Shown: positions 23,560-33,027, counted from the stretch's first letter. The stretch is 64,000 nt of DNA from Devosia sp. (GCF_017744655.1 NZ_JAGIAW010000001.1:124001-188000); one strand, 5' to 3'. Notes: generated by a model not told the origin, from the letters alone. Numbers and translations are program-made.

Positions 23560-25206
23560 ATGATGGGCGAGGCAGCGCCGGGGCAGTCCAAGATGTCACT
23601 TTTCAGTTTCGCCGGACACACGCTCGACCTCATCCAGGGACGGCTGCGCAATGGGGCCGAGGAGGTGATGCTGCGGCCGAAATCGTTGGCGCTGCTGACC
23701 TACCTGTTGCGCAATCCCGGCAGGGTGATCGGCAAGGAAGAGCTTATCCTTGCGGTGTGGCCTGACGTGGTCGTTTCCGACGATTCACTCAGCCAGTGCG
23801 TGAAAGACATTCGCATTGCGCTCGGCCCCCAGGGGGAGGGGCTGATCCGCACCGTGCCGCGGCGGGGTTTTATCCTTGATGAGCAAAGGGTTGAGCAGGC
23901 CAGCGGCCCGACGAGGGTGGGGCCGCCGGAGGTTCGGACGCCATCCGTTGCGGTTCTTGCCTTTGATACCACGCCGGATCAGGAGTGGTTCTCGGATGGT
24001 ATCGCCGAGGACATCACCACGGCGCTGGCAAAGAGCAGGCAGCTTCGGATCGTCTCCAAGAACTATAGTTTTTCGTTCAGGAACAGTGCGCGGCGCGGCG
24101 ATGAGATTGCCCGGGAACTAGAGGTGACGCATCTGCTCGAAGGAAGCGTCCGGCTCGCGGGCGACCGGACGAGGGTATCGATCCGCCTGCTCGTCGGGGC
24201 GACGGGTGAACTGCTATGGGCGGAACGCTTCGACCGTCGCGTGGCCGATATTTTCGCCATTCAGGACGAAATCACCGATGCGGTGGTGGGCCATCTCGAA
24301 CTGGAATTGCTTCCGGAAGAACGGCGGGCCATTCGCCAGACGCGCACCAATAGCCTTGAGGCCTATAATTATGAACTGAGGGCCCGGCAACTGGCGCTGG
24401 TGCTGACGAAATCCTACCTGGTGCCGGCCCGGCGCATGTATGGGAAGGCGGCCGAACTCGATCCGGGTTATGCGCGGGCCTATGCCGGGATGGCAACCTG
24501 CGATTGCTATCTGCGCGACTGGCACGGGGAGGCAATTTCGGCCGAGGCCATGCTGCAGACAGCAGAAAAGGCGATCGAACTCGATCCTGGCCTTGCCGAG
24601 GCACATGCGGCGCGCGGGTTCGCCTTGTTCTGCAACGAACGGCACGCCGAGGCTGCGCAGGCTCACCAGATGGCTCTTTCGATCGATCCGCACTCATATG
24701 AGGCGAACTATTTTTATGCCATGTCCATGGCGCGGATGAGCGAGGATCGGGAGCGAACGGCCGAACTGTTCAAGCTGACGAGCCGGCTGCGCAGCGATGA
24801 CTATGCCTCGCCAATGATGGTGTCGAGCTTTCTGCCGCGGGGAAGCGCGGAAAAGTCCGAATGGGCAATGCTGGCGGTCGAGCGGGCCACGCGCGCGTCC
24901 GAGCTGCATCCGGAAAATGCGGCGCCCTTGCATAGGGGCGCCGTGGCCCTGGCGCATCTGGGCGAAACCGAGAAGGCCTATGCCTGGCTGGGGCGCGCGC
25001 TGGTGATCGATCCGGATGACTTTATCGGCCATATCAATGCGGCCTGTGTCTATGCATTGCTGGGCGATCCCGAACGGGCGATGGACCACATCGAGACCGC
25101 GGTGCGCGATGTGCCGCAGAATACGCTCGATATCATGCGCAATGATCCCGATTTCGAGGCACTGCGCCCCCTTCCAAGGTTCCAGCGCCTCGTGCGCAGA
25201 CGGTAG
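23560..25206 (+). CDS. Winged-helix / TolB-like / TPR regulator
   Basis: 548-residue cytoplasmic protein in three parts. Residues 10-105 are an OmpR/CadC-type winged helix (LRPKSLALLTYLLRNPGRVI, WPDVVVSDDSLSQCVKDIR, VPRRGFIL). Residues about 125-245 are a TolB-like amino-terminal domain (SVAVLAFDTTPDQEWFSDG, LEVTHLLEGSVRL). Residues about 265-548 are TPR-type helical repeats (ELDPGYARAYAGMATCD, IELDPGLAEAHAARGFALF, SIDPHSYEANYFYAM). No membrane segment is seen, unlike CadC. This architecture is common in alphaproteobacteria, usually with unknown signals. The start is uncertain: ATG at 23560, 23563 or 23593 are all in frame with poor ribosome-binding sites. Confidence 0.85.
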   Translation: MMGEAAPGQSKMSLFSFAGHTLDLIQGRLRNGAEEVMLRPKSLALLTYLLRNPGRVIGKEELILAVWPDVVVSDDSLSQCVKDIRIALGPQGEGLIRTVPRRGFILDEQRVEQASGPTRVGPPEVRTPSVAVLAFDTTPDQEWFSDGIAEDITTALAKSRQLRIVSKNYSFSFRNSARRGDEIARELEVTHLLEGSVRLAGDRTRVSIRLLVGATGELLWAERFDRRVADIFAIQDEITDAVVGHLELELLPEERRAIRQTRTNSLEAYNYELRARQLALVLTKSYLVPARRMYGKAAELDPGYARAYAGMATCDCYLRDWHGEAISAEAMLQTAEKAIELDPGLAEAHAARGFALFCNERHAEAAQAHQMALSIDPHSYEANYFYAMSMARMSEDRERTAELFKLTSRLRSDDYASPMMVSSFLPRGSAEKSEWAMLAVERATRASELHPENAAPLHRGAVALAHLGETEKAYAWLGRALVIDPDDFIGHINAACVYALLGDPERAMDHIETAVRDVPQNTLDIMRNDPDFEALRPLPRFQRLVRRR

Positions 25207-25211
25207 GAAGT

Positions 25212-28200
25212 CTACTCCGCCGGTTCGGTCCTGGCCGATATTTCGTCGAATTCCCGCTCGAGCCGCGCTTCTTCTTCCGATTTGGGTTTGGAGAAGCGGG
25301 CGAGGAGGAGATAGGCGACGGGGGTCAGATAGAGCGTGGCGATGGCGGCGAAGCCGAGGCCGCCGACCATGACCCAGCCGAGAGCGGCGCGGGCTTCGGC
25401 ACCAGCGCCGGAGGCGAGGACTAAGGGGACGCCGCCGAGGATCGTCGCGATCATGGTCATGACGACGGGTCTGAGGCGGATGTTGGAGGCTTCCTCAATG
25501 GCTTGGGCGACGGAGAGGCCGCGGTCGCGCAGCTGATTGGCGAACTCGACGATGAGAATGCCGTTTTTGGCCATGATGCCGACGACGAGAACGAGGCCGA
25601 TCTGGGAGAAAATATTGAGGCTGCCGCCAGTGAGGAGGATGGCCCAGAGGCCGGCCGCGACGCCGAAGGGCACGGTGGCCATGACGATGATGGCGCTCCA
25701 GAAACTTTCGAACTGGGCGGCGAGGACGAGGAGGATGATCACCAGCGCGAAGCCGAAGGTGAGAAAGAGGGCGTTGTTGGCTTCGCCGATGGTTTTGGCT
25801 TCGGCGAGGGGTAGGATGGACGTGCCCTGGGGCAGTAGCGGGGCGGCGATCTTTTGCAGTTCATTGAAGGCGTCGCCGAGGGCGAGGCCATCTTCGAGGC
25901 TGGCGGTGACCGTGACGGCGCGGCGCTGCTGTTCGCGGCGGAGCGAAGGGGGAACCGGAGCTTCCTCGATCGTGGCGATGGTGGACATCGGCACATAGCG
26001 GCCGTCGCCGGTGCGCACGAAGAGGGTTTCGAGATCGCGCGGGTCGTTGACGGGATTGCTCGTCGAGAGCATGCGGATCGAATAGCTCTCGTCGTTGATA
26101 AAGATGGTGCCGACATCGGAGCCGTCGATCATGGCTTGCATGGTGGGGGCGAGGCCGTTGATGTCGATGCCGAGGGAGGCGGCACGGGCGCGGTCGACGG
26201 TGAGGGTCAGTTGCGGCTGGCTGGTGTCGAAATTGACCGAGACGCGACCGAAGCGGCCATCGGCTTCGAGGGCTTTGGAGATGGTGTCGGCGGTCTCGGC
26301 GAGGATGGTGTAGTCGGAGCCGGCGACGGCGAATTGCAGGCCGGAGCCGCCGCCGCGAATGCCGAGGCTATTGCCCTGGCTGACATTGGCGCGGACGCCG
26401 GGGACCTGAGCCATGAGCCCGTTGATCTCGGAGGCGATCTGCTGCTGGCTGCGGGAGCGTTCGCCCCAGGGGGCGAGGGTGAGGGTGATGGAGCCGCCAT
26501 TGCCCCAGCCGGAGAGCACGAAGACAGAGCGGACTTCGCCGCTGTCGACATAGGGCTTGAGCATGGATTCGACCTGGCCGAGACGGGTGCGGACGAAATC
26601 GAGGCTGGCCGTATTGGGGGCATTGATGCGCAGGTTGATGGCCGAGCGATCTTCGGAAGGTGTGATCTCCTGACGGAGGCCGCCATAGACGTAGTAGGCG
26701 GAGCCGGCAAAGAGCAGGGCGAGGAGGATGACGACCACGGGATTGCGCAGGGCTACGCGCAGGGTCACGCGGTAGAGGCCGGCAAAGAAGCGGCCGATGG
26801 CGCCGAAGGGGCCGCCGGTATGTTCCTTGTGGTCGTTTTTGAGGAGGCGCGAGGCGACCATGGGGCCCATGGAGAGCGCGACGACGGCCGAGAGCAACAC
26901 GGCGATGGCAAGGGTGAAGCCGAACTCGCGGAAGAGACGACCGGTCTGGCCTTCGAGGAAGCTCAAAGGGACGAAGACGGCGACGAGGGTCAGCGTGGTC
27001 GCGATGACGGCGAAGAAGACTTCCTGGGTGCCGAGAACGGCGGCGGCGCGAGGGCCGGCGCCCATGTGCTTGCGGCGCATGATGTTTTCGAGGACCACGA
27101 TGGCGTCGTCGACGACGAGGCCGGTGGCGAGGACGAGCGCGAGGAGAGTGATGATATTGAGCGAGAAGCCGGCGAGATACATGCCGGCAACGGCGCCGAG
27201 GAGGGCGATGGGCATGGAAATGGCAGGCACGATGATGGCGCGCCAATCGAGCAGGAAGAGGTAGATGATGCCGATGACGACGACGAGGGCGACGATCAGC
27301 GCGATTTCGACTTCGTGCAGGGCGCCTTCGATGAAGACGGCTTCGTCGCTCGAAATCTTGACGGTCACGCCTTCGGGTAGGGTGTCGTTGAGGCTGTCTA
27401 CGGCCGCGTGGACGGCGTGGGAGATCGAGACGGAATTGGACTGGGCCTGGCGGACGATGCCAAGGCCGATGGCGGGGCGGCCATCGGCGCGGATGGAGGA
27501 GGTGCTGGCGGCGGCATCGAAGACGACGCTGGCGACATCGCCGAGGCGCGTGCGGCCATTGATGATGATCTCTTCGAAATCGCTGGGCTCGGTGATTTCG
27601 GAGATGGCGCGAACGGAGATGTTCTGGTTGGGGCCATTGATGGAGCCGGCGGGGGAGTCGAAGGCGATAGTGGACAGGGCGTTGCGGATATCGGCGACGG
27701 TGAGGCCGTGGCTGGCGAGTTTTACCGGGTCGATATCGACTTCGAAGGAGGACGTGCGGGTGCCATAGACTTGGACTTCAGCGACGCCTTCGACAGCGGC
27801 GAGGCGCTCGGTGACGATGCCATCGACCAGTTCGCTGAGGTCGGCAATGCTGAGGCGATCCGAGGTGACGGATAGCTGCATGATGGGCTGCGCGTCGCTG
27901 TCGGCCTTAAAGATGGTGGGGGCTTCGACGCTGTCGGGTAGTTGGCGGGTGACGCGGCTCAATGCATCACGCACGTCGGAAGTGGCGATATCGAGATTGG
28001 TGCTTTCGGAGAATTCCAGCGTGACGCGGCTCTGGCCAACGGAGGAACTGGAGGAAATGGCGGTGACGCCCTGAACGCGGGCGACGGCGCCTTCGACGAT
28101 GGCCGTTACCTCGCGGTCAACGGTTTCGGCGGCGGCGCCGGTGAAGCTGGTCGAGACCGAAAGGACCGGGCTTTCGACGCGGGGGAGTTCGCGAACCTCG

Positions 28201-28325
28201 ATGCCGAGAAGTGCGGCGAGGCCGGCCACCAGGATGAGGGCATTGATGACCACGGCCATGACCGGGCGGCGGACGAAGAGCGTTGCCAGTGCGCCGCCCC
28301 GTTCGTTCTTGCTGGCAATGGACAT
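25212..28325 (-). CDS. RND efflux pump inner-membrane transporter
   Basis: 1037-residue RND transporter of the AcrB/MexF (HAE-1) type. Helix 1 is near residues 18-36, followed by a large periplasmic loop. The central helices carry the proton-relay Asp pair in GLVVDDAIVVLENIMRR. A second half repeats the plan with VLVVGIMAKNGILIVEFANQ. N-terminal RRPVMAVVINALILVAG is typical. Length is normal. It exports hydrophobic or amphipathic compounds; the substrate is not predictable. The adaptor gene lies 12 bp upstream; no outer-membrane TolC-type gene is in the operon. It ends 5 bp from the convergent regulator gene. Confidence 0.95.
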   Translation of the reverse strand: MSIASKNERGGALATLFVRRPVMAVVINALILVAGLAALLGIEVRELPRVESPVLSVSTSFTGAAAETVDREVTAIVEGAVARVQGVTAISSSSSVGQSRVTLEFSESTNLDIATSDVRDALSRVTRQLPDSVEAPTIFKADSDAQPIMQLSVTSDRLSIADLSELVDGIVTERLAAVEGVAEVQVYGTRTSSFEVDIDPVKLASHGLTVADIRNALSTIAFDSPAGSINGPNQNISVRAISEITEPSDFEEIIINGRTRLGDVASVVFDAAASTSSIRADGRPAIGLGIVRQAQSNSVSISHAVHAAVDSLNDTLPEGVTVKISSDEAVFIEGALHEVEIALIVALVVVIGIIYLFLLDWRAIIVPAISMPIALLGAVAGMYLAGFSLNIITLLALVLATGLVVDDAIVVLENIMRRKHMGAGPRAAAVLGTQEVFFAVIATTLTLVAVFVPLSFLEGQTGRLFREFGFTLAIAVLLSAVVALSMGPMVASRLLKNDHKEHTGGPFGAIGRFFAGLYRVTLRVALRNPVVVILLALLFAGSAYYVYGGLRQEITPSEDRSAINLRINAPNTASLDFVRTRLGQVESMLKPYVDSGEVRSVFVLSGWGNGGSITLTLAPWGERSRSQQQIASEINGLMAQVPGVRANVSQGNSLGIRGGGSGLQFAVAGSDYTILAETADTISKALEADGRFGRVSVNFDTSQPQLTLTVDRARAASLGIDINGLAPTMQAMIDGSDVGTIFINDESYSIRMLSTSNPVNDPRDLETLFVRTGDGRYVPMSTIATIEEAPVPPSLRREQQRRAVTVTASLEDGLALGDAFNELQKIAAPLLPQGTSILPLAEAKTIGEANNALFLTFGFALVIILLVLAAQFESFWSAIIVMATVPFGVAAGLWAILLTGGSLNIFSQIGLVLVVGIMAKNGILIVEFANQLRDRGLSVAQAIEEASNIRLRPVVMTMIATILGGVPLVLASGAGAEARAALGWVMVGGLGFAAIATLYLTPVAYLLLARFSKPKSEEEARLEREFDEISARTEPAE

Positions 28326-28337
28326 GGCAGCGCCTCC

Positions 28338-29606
28338 CTAGTTGGTCGCGACTGACGGTTGCGGTGGGGTGGTTCCGGTGCCGTCGGGGCCTTCGAGCAG
28401 GGTGACGGTGGCGCCTTCGCTGAGCTGCAAGATGCCTTCGGTGATGATGGCGTCGCCGGGCTTGAGATCGGCGCGGACGAGCACGCCGTCGCTATTGCGC
28501 TGGATGATCTCGGCCATGACGCGGGTGGCCTTGCCGTCGAGATATTTCCAGACATAGGAGCCCTGGGCGGACCAGAGGATGGCGAGCGGATTGACCGCCG
28601 GATAGGTTTCGCCGGGGAAGGCGAGCGAGACGGTGAAGCTCATGCCGGCGCGGAGAATGCCTTCGGGATTGGGGATTTCGGCCTGGACCTGCAGGGTGCG
28701 GCTGGCCGGGTCGATGCGGGTATCGATGGCGGAAATGTCGCCGCCAAAGGCCTGGCCGGGGAGGGCGATGGCGTTGACCGTGACGGCCATGCCGGGCTCG
28801 ATCTGGGCGGCGTAGCGTTCGGGCACCCAGAAATCGATGAGGATGGAGGAGGTGTCATCGATGGAGGTGACGGTGGTCTGGGCGGGCACGTAATTGCCGG
28901 GGGTGACGCGGATGAGGCCGACCTTGCCGCCGATGGGGCTATCTATGGTGCGGCGGGTGAGGGCCATTTCGGCGTTGCGCAGGGCCAGTTCGGCATTGGC
29001 GGCGCTGAGCTGGGCGGCAGTGAGGGCGGTGCCGGCGACGACGTTGTTATTGGCGAGACCCTCGGTGCGGGTGAGGGTGGCGCGGGCGTCTTCGAGGGCG
29101 AGCTGGGCGCGATCGTATTCGATCTGCTCGGCGGCTGAATCAAAACGCGCGATAGTGGCACCGGCCTCGACGATCTGACCGGGGCGGACCAGCACTTCGG
29201 TCAGCTCGCCGCCGGAGGTGGCGGCGACGGTGACGGAGCGCACGGGCGTGCCTTCGCCGATGGCAGAGAGGGTGGCGTTTATGTGGGCGACGGTGACGCC
29301 AGTTGTGATGACATTGGTGGTGCGAGCGCCGAAGCCGCCGGGGCGGCCTCCACCGGGACCGCCGCCCGGTCCGCCACCACTACCTGGTCCGCCAGAGGCG
29401 TGAGGGCCGCCTGGGCCCTGACCGCCGGGGCGCTGGCCCGGCCCGCCTGCCTGGGGAGCAGGGGCGGAAGACGCTTCAGCCTGGGGGCCGAAGGGCAGGA
29501 CGATGCCGGCATTAGTCAAAACCTGGGGCGCGCCGGGCGCAAAATAGAGCCAGGCAAAGGCGGCCGCGGCGATAACCGCGATGGAGGCAAGAAACTGCCG
29601 GATCAA
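28338..29606 (-). CDS. RND efflux periplasmic adaptor with Gly/Pro-rich linker
   Basis: 422-residue membrane-fusion protein. An N-terminal signal anchor (MIRQFLASIAVIAAAAFAWL) is followed by a low-complexity Gly/Pro/Gln segment at about residues 44-95. The adaptor body then follows: a lipoyl half (VRPGQIVEAGATIARFD), a helical hairpin (EQIEYDRAQLALEDARATLT), a beta-barrel, and a C-terminal membrane-proximal domain. The start is TTG with GAGG 7 bases upstream, as no ATG precedes the anchor. It links the RND pump to an outer-membrane channel. The Gly-rich linker is much longer than in standard AcrA-type proteins. Confidence 0.92.
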   Translation of the reverse strand: MIRQFLASIAVIAAAAFAWLYFAPGAPQVLTNAGIVLPFGPQAEASSAPAPQAGGPGQRPGGQGPGGPHASGGPGSGGGPGGGPGGGRPGGFGARTTNVITTGVTVAHINATLSAIGEGTPVRSVTVAATSGGELTEVLVRPGQIVEAGATIARFDSAAEQIEYDRAQLALEDARATLTRTEGLANNNVVAGTALTAAQLSAANAELALRNAEMALTRRTIDSPIGGKVGLIRVTPGNYVPAQTTVTSIDDTSSILIDFWVPERYAAQIEPGMAVTVNAIALPGQAFGGDISAIDTRIDPASRTLQVQAEIPNPEGILRAGMSFTVSLAFPGETYPAVNPLAILWSAQGSYVWKYLDGKATRVMAEIIQRNSDGVLVRADLKPGDAIITEGILQLSEGATVTLLEGPDGTGTTPPQPSVATN

Positions 29607-29751
29607 AAGAAAACCTCAAATGCGGGGGCGCGCAAAATCGGAATGAGCGTAACAGCTTGCGCCGTTTGGCTACATTAAAATCTGGTAAGATTGCGGGAAT
29701 GTGAGGGGGTACGGTCCCCGCGTCGTTCAATGACAATTCGGGGCGGTATCG

Positions 29752-29776
29752 AAAATCCCGCTTTTGCGGGGATGAC
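29752..29776. repeat. REP-like palindromic unit
   Basis: AATCCCGC-tttt-GCGGGGATGAC. It is a single, slightly diverged copy of the unit found as a perfect inverted pair at 43848-43922. It lies in the gap between the HIT and adaptor genes, which otherwise shows nothing clear. Confidence 0.65.
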
Positions 29777-29789
29777 TTCGTGGTCCTGG

Positions 29790-30236
29790 CTAGGCCAGAA
29801 GGTACTGGCTGAGCGCTTCTCGCGTTGCGGCGATGAAATCGGCCTGGGCGACGGGATCGAACGGGGGCGAGTTTTTCCAGTCGTACACCATGCAGGCAGG
29901 CATACGTCGCTTCTCGATTGGCTCGGATTCGTATCGCGGCATGATGTGGGTGTGGAGCGCGGGTTCGCTGTTGCCCCAGATTTCGTAATTGATCCGGTCG
30001 GCGTTGGTAGAGGCCAAGAGAGCGTCACCGATCCGGGCTGTGTCGAGGAGATATGCTGCGCGGGCAGCTTCATTGAGCTCGTTGATGCTTGATACGACTG
30101 GGTCTGCAAGATGCAGGCAATAGCCAGGCAAGGGCTGAACGTCGCCGATCACCAGCCAGCCTGAATGAAGACGGGCAATGACATAGGGGTTCGTGCCAAG
30201 GCGAGCGCATTCCACCCGTTCAGAAATCAGGTTCAC
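29790..30236 (-). CDS. HIT-family hydrolase-like protein
   Basis: 148-residue protein of the histidine-triad superfamily. The nucleotide-binding motif is LHTHIMPRY, close to the consensus H-x-H-x-H; the third His is replaced by Met-Pro, so activity may differ. YCLHLADPVVSSINEL and INYEIWGNSEPALH match the upstream strands of HIT/diadenosine hydrolase-like proteins. Translation begins at GTG (NLISERVECA follows). Its short C-terminus is charged. It lies just downstream of the mercaptopyruvate sulfurtransferase gene on the same strand (35-bp gap). Confidence 0.8.
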   Translation of the reverse strand: MNLISERVECARLGTNPYVIARLHSGWLVIGDVQPLPGYCLHLADPVVSSINELNEAARAAYLLDTARIGDALLASTNADRINYEIWGNSEPALHTHIMPRYESEPIEKRRMPACMVYDWKNSPPFDPVAQADFIAATREALSQYLLA

Positions 30237-30271
30237 GGATTTTCTCTTGTTCTAGGGGTGCTCAGCGGGCT

Positions 30272-31105
30272 TCAGCTTTCGACTTCTGCATCCGGCCTTG
30301 CGCCCCATTCGGACCAGGAGCCGTCATAAACGGCGACGGTCTTGGCGCCGACCTGGTCGAGCGCGAGGGCGAGGGTGGAGGCGGTGACGCCGGAGCCGCA
30401 GGAGGTGATGATGGGCTTTGAAAGATCCACACCGCGCTCGTCGAAGATGGCCTTGAGGGCCTCGGGGGATTTGAGGACGCCATTTTCGGAGAGGAGGCTC
30501 ACCGGGATATTGCGGCTGTTTGGGATGTGACCGGCGCGGAGGCCCGGACGGGGCTCGGGGACTTCGGCGTGGAAGCGCTGGGCCGGGCGGGCGTCGAGGA
30601 TTTGCGCGGTTTTGTCCTGGCTGCGGGCGCGGACGAAGTCGAAATCGGCGACGCGGGTGGGGTGGAATTTGACGTCAAAGTGGGCGGCGCGCTTGGCGAC
30701 GAGGCCAGCTTCGAGCGGGCGGCGCTCGGCGCGCCACTTTGGGCCGCCGCCGGAGAGGATGTGTACCTTTGCGGCGCCGAAGGTTTTGAAAGTCCACCAG
30801 ACGCGGGGGGCGCTGAAGAGGCCGAGTTCGTCATAGATGATGATGGTCATGTCGCTGCCGATGCCGAGGGCGCCGACCATGTGAGCGAAATCGGCCGGGG
30901 AGGGCAGCATGTGGGGCAGGTCGGTGGTGGTGTCGGCGATGCCGTCGATGTCGAAGAAGACGGCGCCGGGGATGTGACCGGCGAGATATTCGGCCTGGGC
31001 GTTGCGGGGCGCGTTGGGGAGGTGCCAGCTCGCGTCGACCACGACGAGATTGGGGTCGCTCAGGTGGGCGGCGAGCCATTCGGTGGTGACGAAGGTGGTG
31101 TCCAT
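30272..31105 (-). CDS. sseA: 3-mercaptopyruvate sulfurtransferase
   Basis: 277-residue protein with two rhodanese domains. The catalytic Cys about 236 lies in TSCGSGVTAS, the CG[S/T]GVT loop that distinguishes mercaptopyruvate sulfurtransferase from thiosulfate sulfurtransferase. The N-terminal domain is inactive as usual (VVVDASWHLPNAPRNAQAEY). It moves sulfur from 3-mercaptopyruvate (from cysteine) to an acceptor, giving pyruvate. I chose the ATG giving MDTTFVTTEW; an upstream extension runs into repeat DNA. The ABC operon upstream is separated by a palindromic repeat. Confidence 0.93.
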   Translation of the reverse strand: MDTTFVTTEWLAAHLSDPNLVVVDASWHLPNAPRNAQAEYLAGHIPGAVFFDIDGIADTTTDLPHMLPSPADFAHMVGALGIGSDMTIIIYDELGLFSAPRVWWTFKTFGAAKVHILSGGGPKWRAERRPLEAGLVAKRAAHFDVKFHPTRVADFDFVRARSQDKTAQILDARPAQRFHAEVPEPRPGLRAGHIPNSRNIPVSLLSENGVLKSPEALKAIFDERGVDLSKPIITSCGSGVTASTLALALDQVGAKTVAVYDGSWSEWGARPDAEVES

Positions 31106-31207
31106 GGCGCGATTCCCCTTTGTGTTGGCGGGAGAATGGGCCGGGGCGGGGTGGGTGGTCAAAGGGTATTTGGGGCAAATGTGCTTGCCGTTACCCCCAC
31201 CCCCATT

Positions 31208-31227
31208 CCCTCCCCACAAGGGGAGGG
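31208..31227. repeat. GC palindrome CCCTCCCC-acaa-GGGGAGGG
   Basis: 8-bp perfect arms with a 4-base loop, between the sulfurtransferase and the ABC ATPase genes. A related copy with one extra G lies at 34039-34059, so this is a small dispersed repeat. It may also act as a weak terminator for the ABC operon. Confidence 0.7.
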
Positions 31228-31249
31228 AGGTGCATCGAGGATGCCGGGA

Positions 31250-32233
31250 TTACGCCCCCAGCGTCAGCACGTCTTTGGCGGCGAGGTGCAGCGTGACGGT
31301 GTCGCCGCGCTGGGGCGGGGTGGTGGCGTGGCTGTTAAAAGTGTCGATGTTGATGGGGGTGCCGGAGACGTCGACGCGGAGGCGGACGACGGAGCCGAGG
31401 AAGCCGACGTCGGAGATGGTGCCGGTGAGGGTCGTGTCGGTTTCGGGGCGTGGGGCGAGGGAGATCAGCTCGGGGCGGATGGCGCGGTTGGGGCCGAAAC
31501 TGGCTTCGGGCAGCGTGTTGAGCTGGCCGACGAAGGTTGCGACGAAGCGGGTCGAGGGGCGGTTATAGATCTCGTGGGGGGAGCCCATCTGGTCGAGATT
31601 GCCCGCGTTCATGACCACGATGCGATCGGAAATGGACATGGCCTCTTCCTGATCGTGGGTGACGAAGACGGTGGTGATGCCCAGGTCCTGCTGGATGGCG
31701 CGGATTTCTTCGCGGAGGGAGACGCGGATCTTGGCGTCGAGCGCGGAGAGCGGCTCGTCGAGGAGCAGGAGGCGCGGTTTTGGCGCGATGGCGCGGGCGA
31801 GGGCGACGCGCTGCTGCTGGCCGCCGGACATTTCATAGGGGAAACGCTTTTCAAAGCCGGGGAGGCCGATAAGTCTAAGCATTTCCTCGACGCGGGCGCG
31901 GCGCTGGTCGGCAGGCATGCCGGCGATTTTGAGGCCAAAGGCGATGTTGTCGCCGACGGTGAGATTGGGGAAGAGGGCGTAGGCCTGGAAGACCATGCCG
32001 AGCTTGCGCTGGTTGGGTTTCAGGTGCGTGATCTCGTCGCCATCGACGCGGATGGCGCCCGAGGTGGGGCGTTCGAAACCGGCGATCATTCTGAGGATCG
32101 TGGTCTTGCCGCAGCCGGAGGGGCCGAGGAGCGAGATGAACTCGCCCTTTTCGAAGGCGAAATTGACGCCCTTCACGACCGTATTGGTGCCGAAGGATTT
32201 GACGAGGTTCTGGACTTCGAGGAAGGCGGCCAT
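31250..32233 (-). CDS. PotA-type ABC transporter ATPase
   Basis: 327-residue ATPase of the spermidine/putrescine, iron and phosphonate importer group. Walker A is GPSGCGKTT, the signature MSGGQQQR, Walker B LLLLDEPLSALD, the H-loop FVTHDQEEAM. A C-terminal TOBE_2 regulatory domain runs from about residue 235. It energises the two permeases upstream (2-bp gap). Substrate specificity is set by the binding protein, not this subunit. It is the last gene of a four-gene operon preceded by a Pho-box-like array. Confidence 0.93.
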   Translation of the reverse strand: MAAFLEVQNLVKSFGTNTVVKGVNFAFEKGEFISLLGPSGCGKTTILRMIAGFERPTSGAIRVDGDEITHLKPNQRKLGMVFQAYALFPNLTVGDNIAFGLKIAGMPADQRRARVEEMLRLIGLPGFEKRFPYEMSGGQQQRVALARAIAPKPRLLLLDEPLSALDAKIRVSLREEIRAIQQDLGITTVFVTHDQEEAMSISDRIVVMNAGNLDQMGSPHEIYNRPSTRFVATFVGQLNTLPEASFGPNRAIRPELISLAPRPETDTTLTGTISDVGFLGSVVRLRVDVSGTPINIDTFNSHATTPPQRGDTVTLHLAAKDVLTLGA

Positions 32234-32235
32234 GG

Positions 32236-33027
32236 TCAGTCGGTCCTGGCGGAAGTGCGGGGGGCGAAGCGGCCGAGCACGTTGATCATGCCCATGGCGC
32301 CCCAGGTGATGATGAAGGAGATGATGGCGAGTGCTGCAGGCTCATAGGCGCGGTTGGTGCCGATGCCGACGAGATAGGGGCCGAAGGCCGGCCGGTTGAG
32401 CAGGCTCGCAATGGTGAACTCGCCGATGACGATGGCGAAGGTGAGGAAGGCGCCGGAGAGGATGGCGACGAGGATATTGGGCAGGATGATCTGGCCGATG
32501 ATCTGGAGCTGGTTGGCGCCGGCGATCTGGGCGGCTTCGGTCAGGGTGCCGATGTCGATGGTGCGCATGCCGTTGTCGACGGCCCGGTACATGTAGGGCA
32601 GGGCCAGGGTGACATAGGCGCATGTGAGGAGGATGTCGGTGCCGAGGACGGAGCCGGTAAAGGGGATGAAGGAGGACGAGCCGTAGAGGCGGATATAGCC
32701 GTAGACGAGCACCAGCGCGGGGATGACTAGCGGCAGGAGGGTGACGAATTCCATGAAGGGGCGCAGCCAGGGCATGCGCAGGCGGACGAAATAGACGGCC
32801 GGGACGACGACGAGGATGCCGACCACGATGGTGAAGAGGCCGACGATCACCGAATAGGCGAAGCTCGAGGCAAAGTAGGGGTCGGCGAAGACCGAGGCAT
32901 AGGCGTCGAAGGAGTATTCGCCGCGGCGCATGCGCAGGGAGAACTCGAAGGTCGCGGCCAGCGGAATGATGAAATAGGCGGCGCCGAGGACGAAGATGAG
33001 CCAGGCCCAGAACTTTTGCGACTTCAT
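32236..33027 (-). CDS. PotC-like ABC transporter permease
   Basis: 263-residue inner-membrane permease with six helices. MKSQKFWAWLIFVLGAAYFI starts the first helix. The EAA loop has LTEAAQIAGANQLQIIGQII, with the EAA and G residues that dock on the ATPase. The gene overlaps the first permease by 4 bp (ATGA), so translation is coupled. It is similar to PotC/AfuB-type permeases. The start is fixed by the overlap and by the first membrane helix. Confidence 0.92.
   Translation of the reverse strand: MKSQKFWAWLIFVLGAAYFIIPLAATFEFSLRMRRGEYSFDAYASVFADPYFASSFAYSVIVGLFTIVVGILVVVPAVYFVRLRMPWLRPFMEFVTLLPLVIPALVLVYGYIRLYGSSSFIPFTGSVLGTDILLTCAYVTLALPYMYRAVDNGMRTIDIGTLTEAAQIAGANQLQIIGQIILPNILVAILSGAFLTFAIVIGEFTIASLLNRPAFGPYLVGIGTNRAYEPAALAIISFIITWGAMGMINVLGRFAPRTSARTD

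Noticed and set aside
25854-27380. A 508-codon open frame opposite the RND pump gene
   Set aside because: Acidic Gly/Asp/Glu/Ala-rich low-complexity antisense shadow of a well-supported 1037-residue transporter.
30527-32347. A 606-codon open frame opposite the sulfurtransferase and ABC ATPase genes
   Set aside because: It crosses two real genes and a palindromic repeat in antisense and has no recognisable motif.
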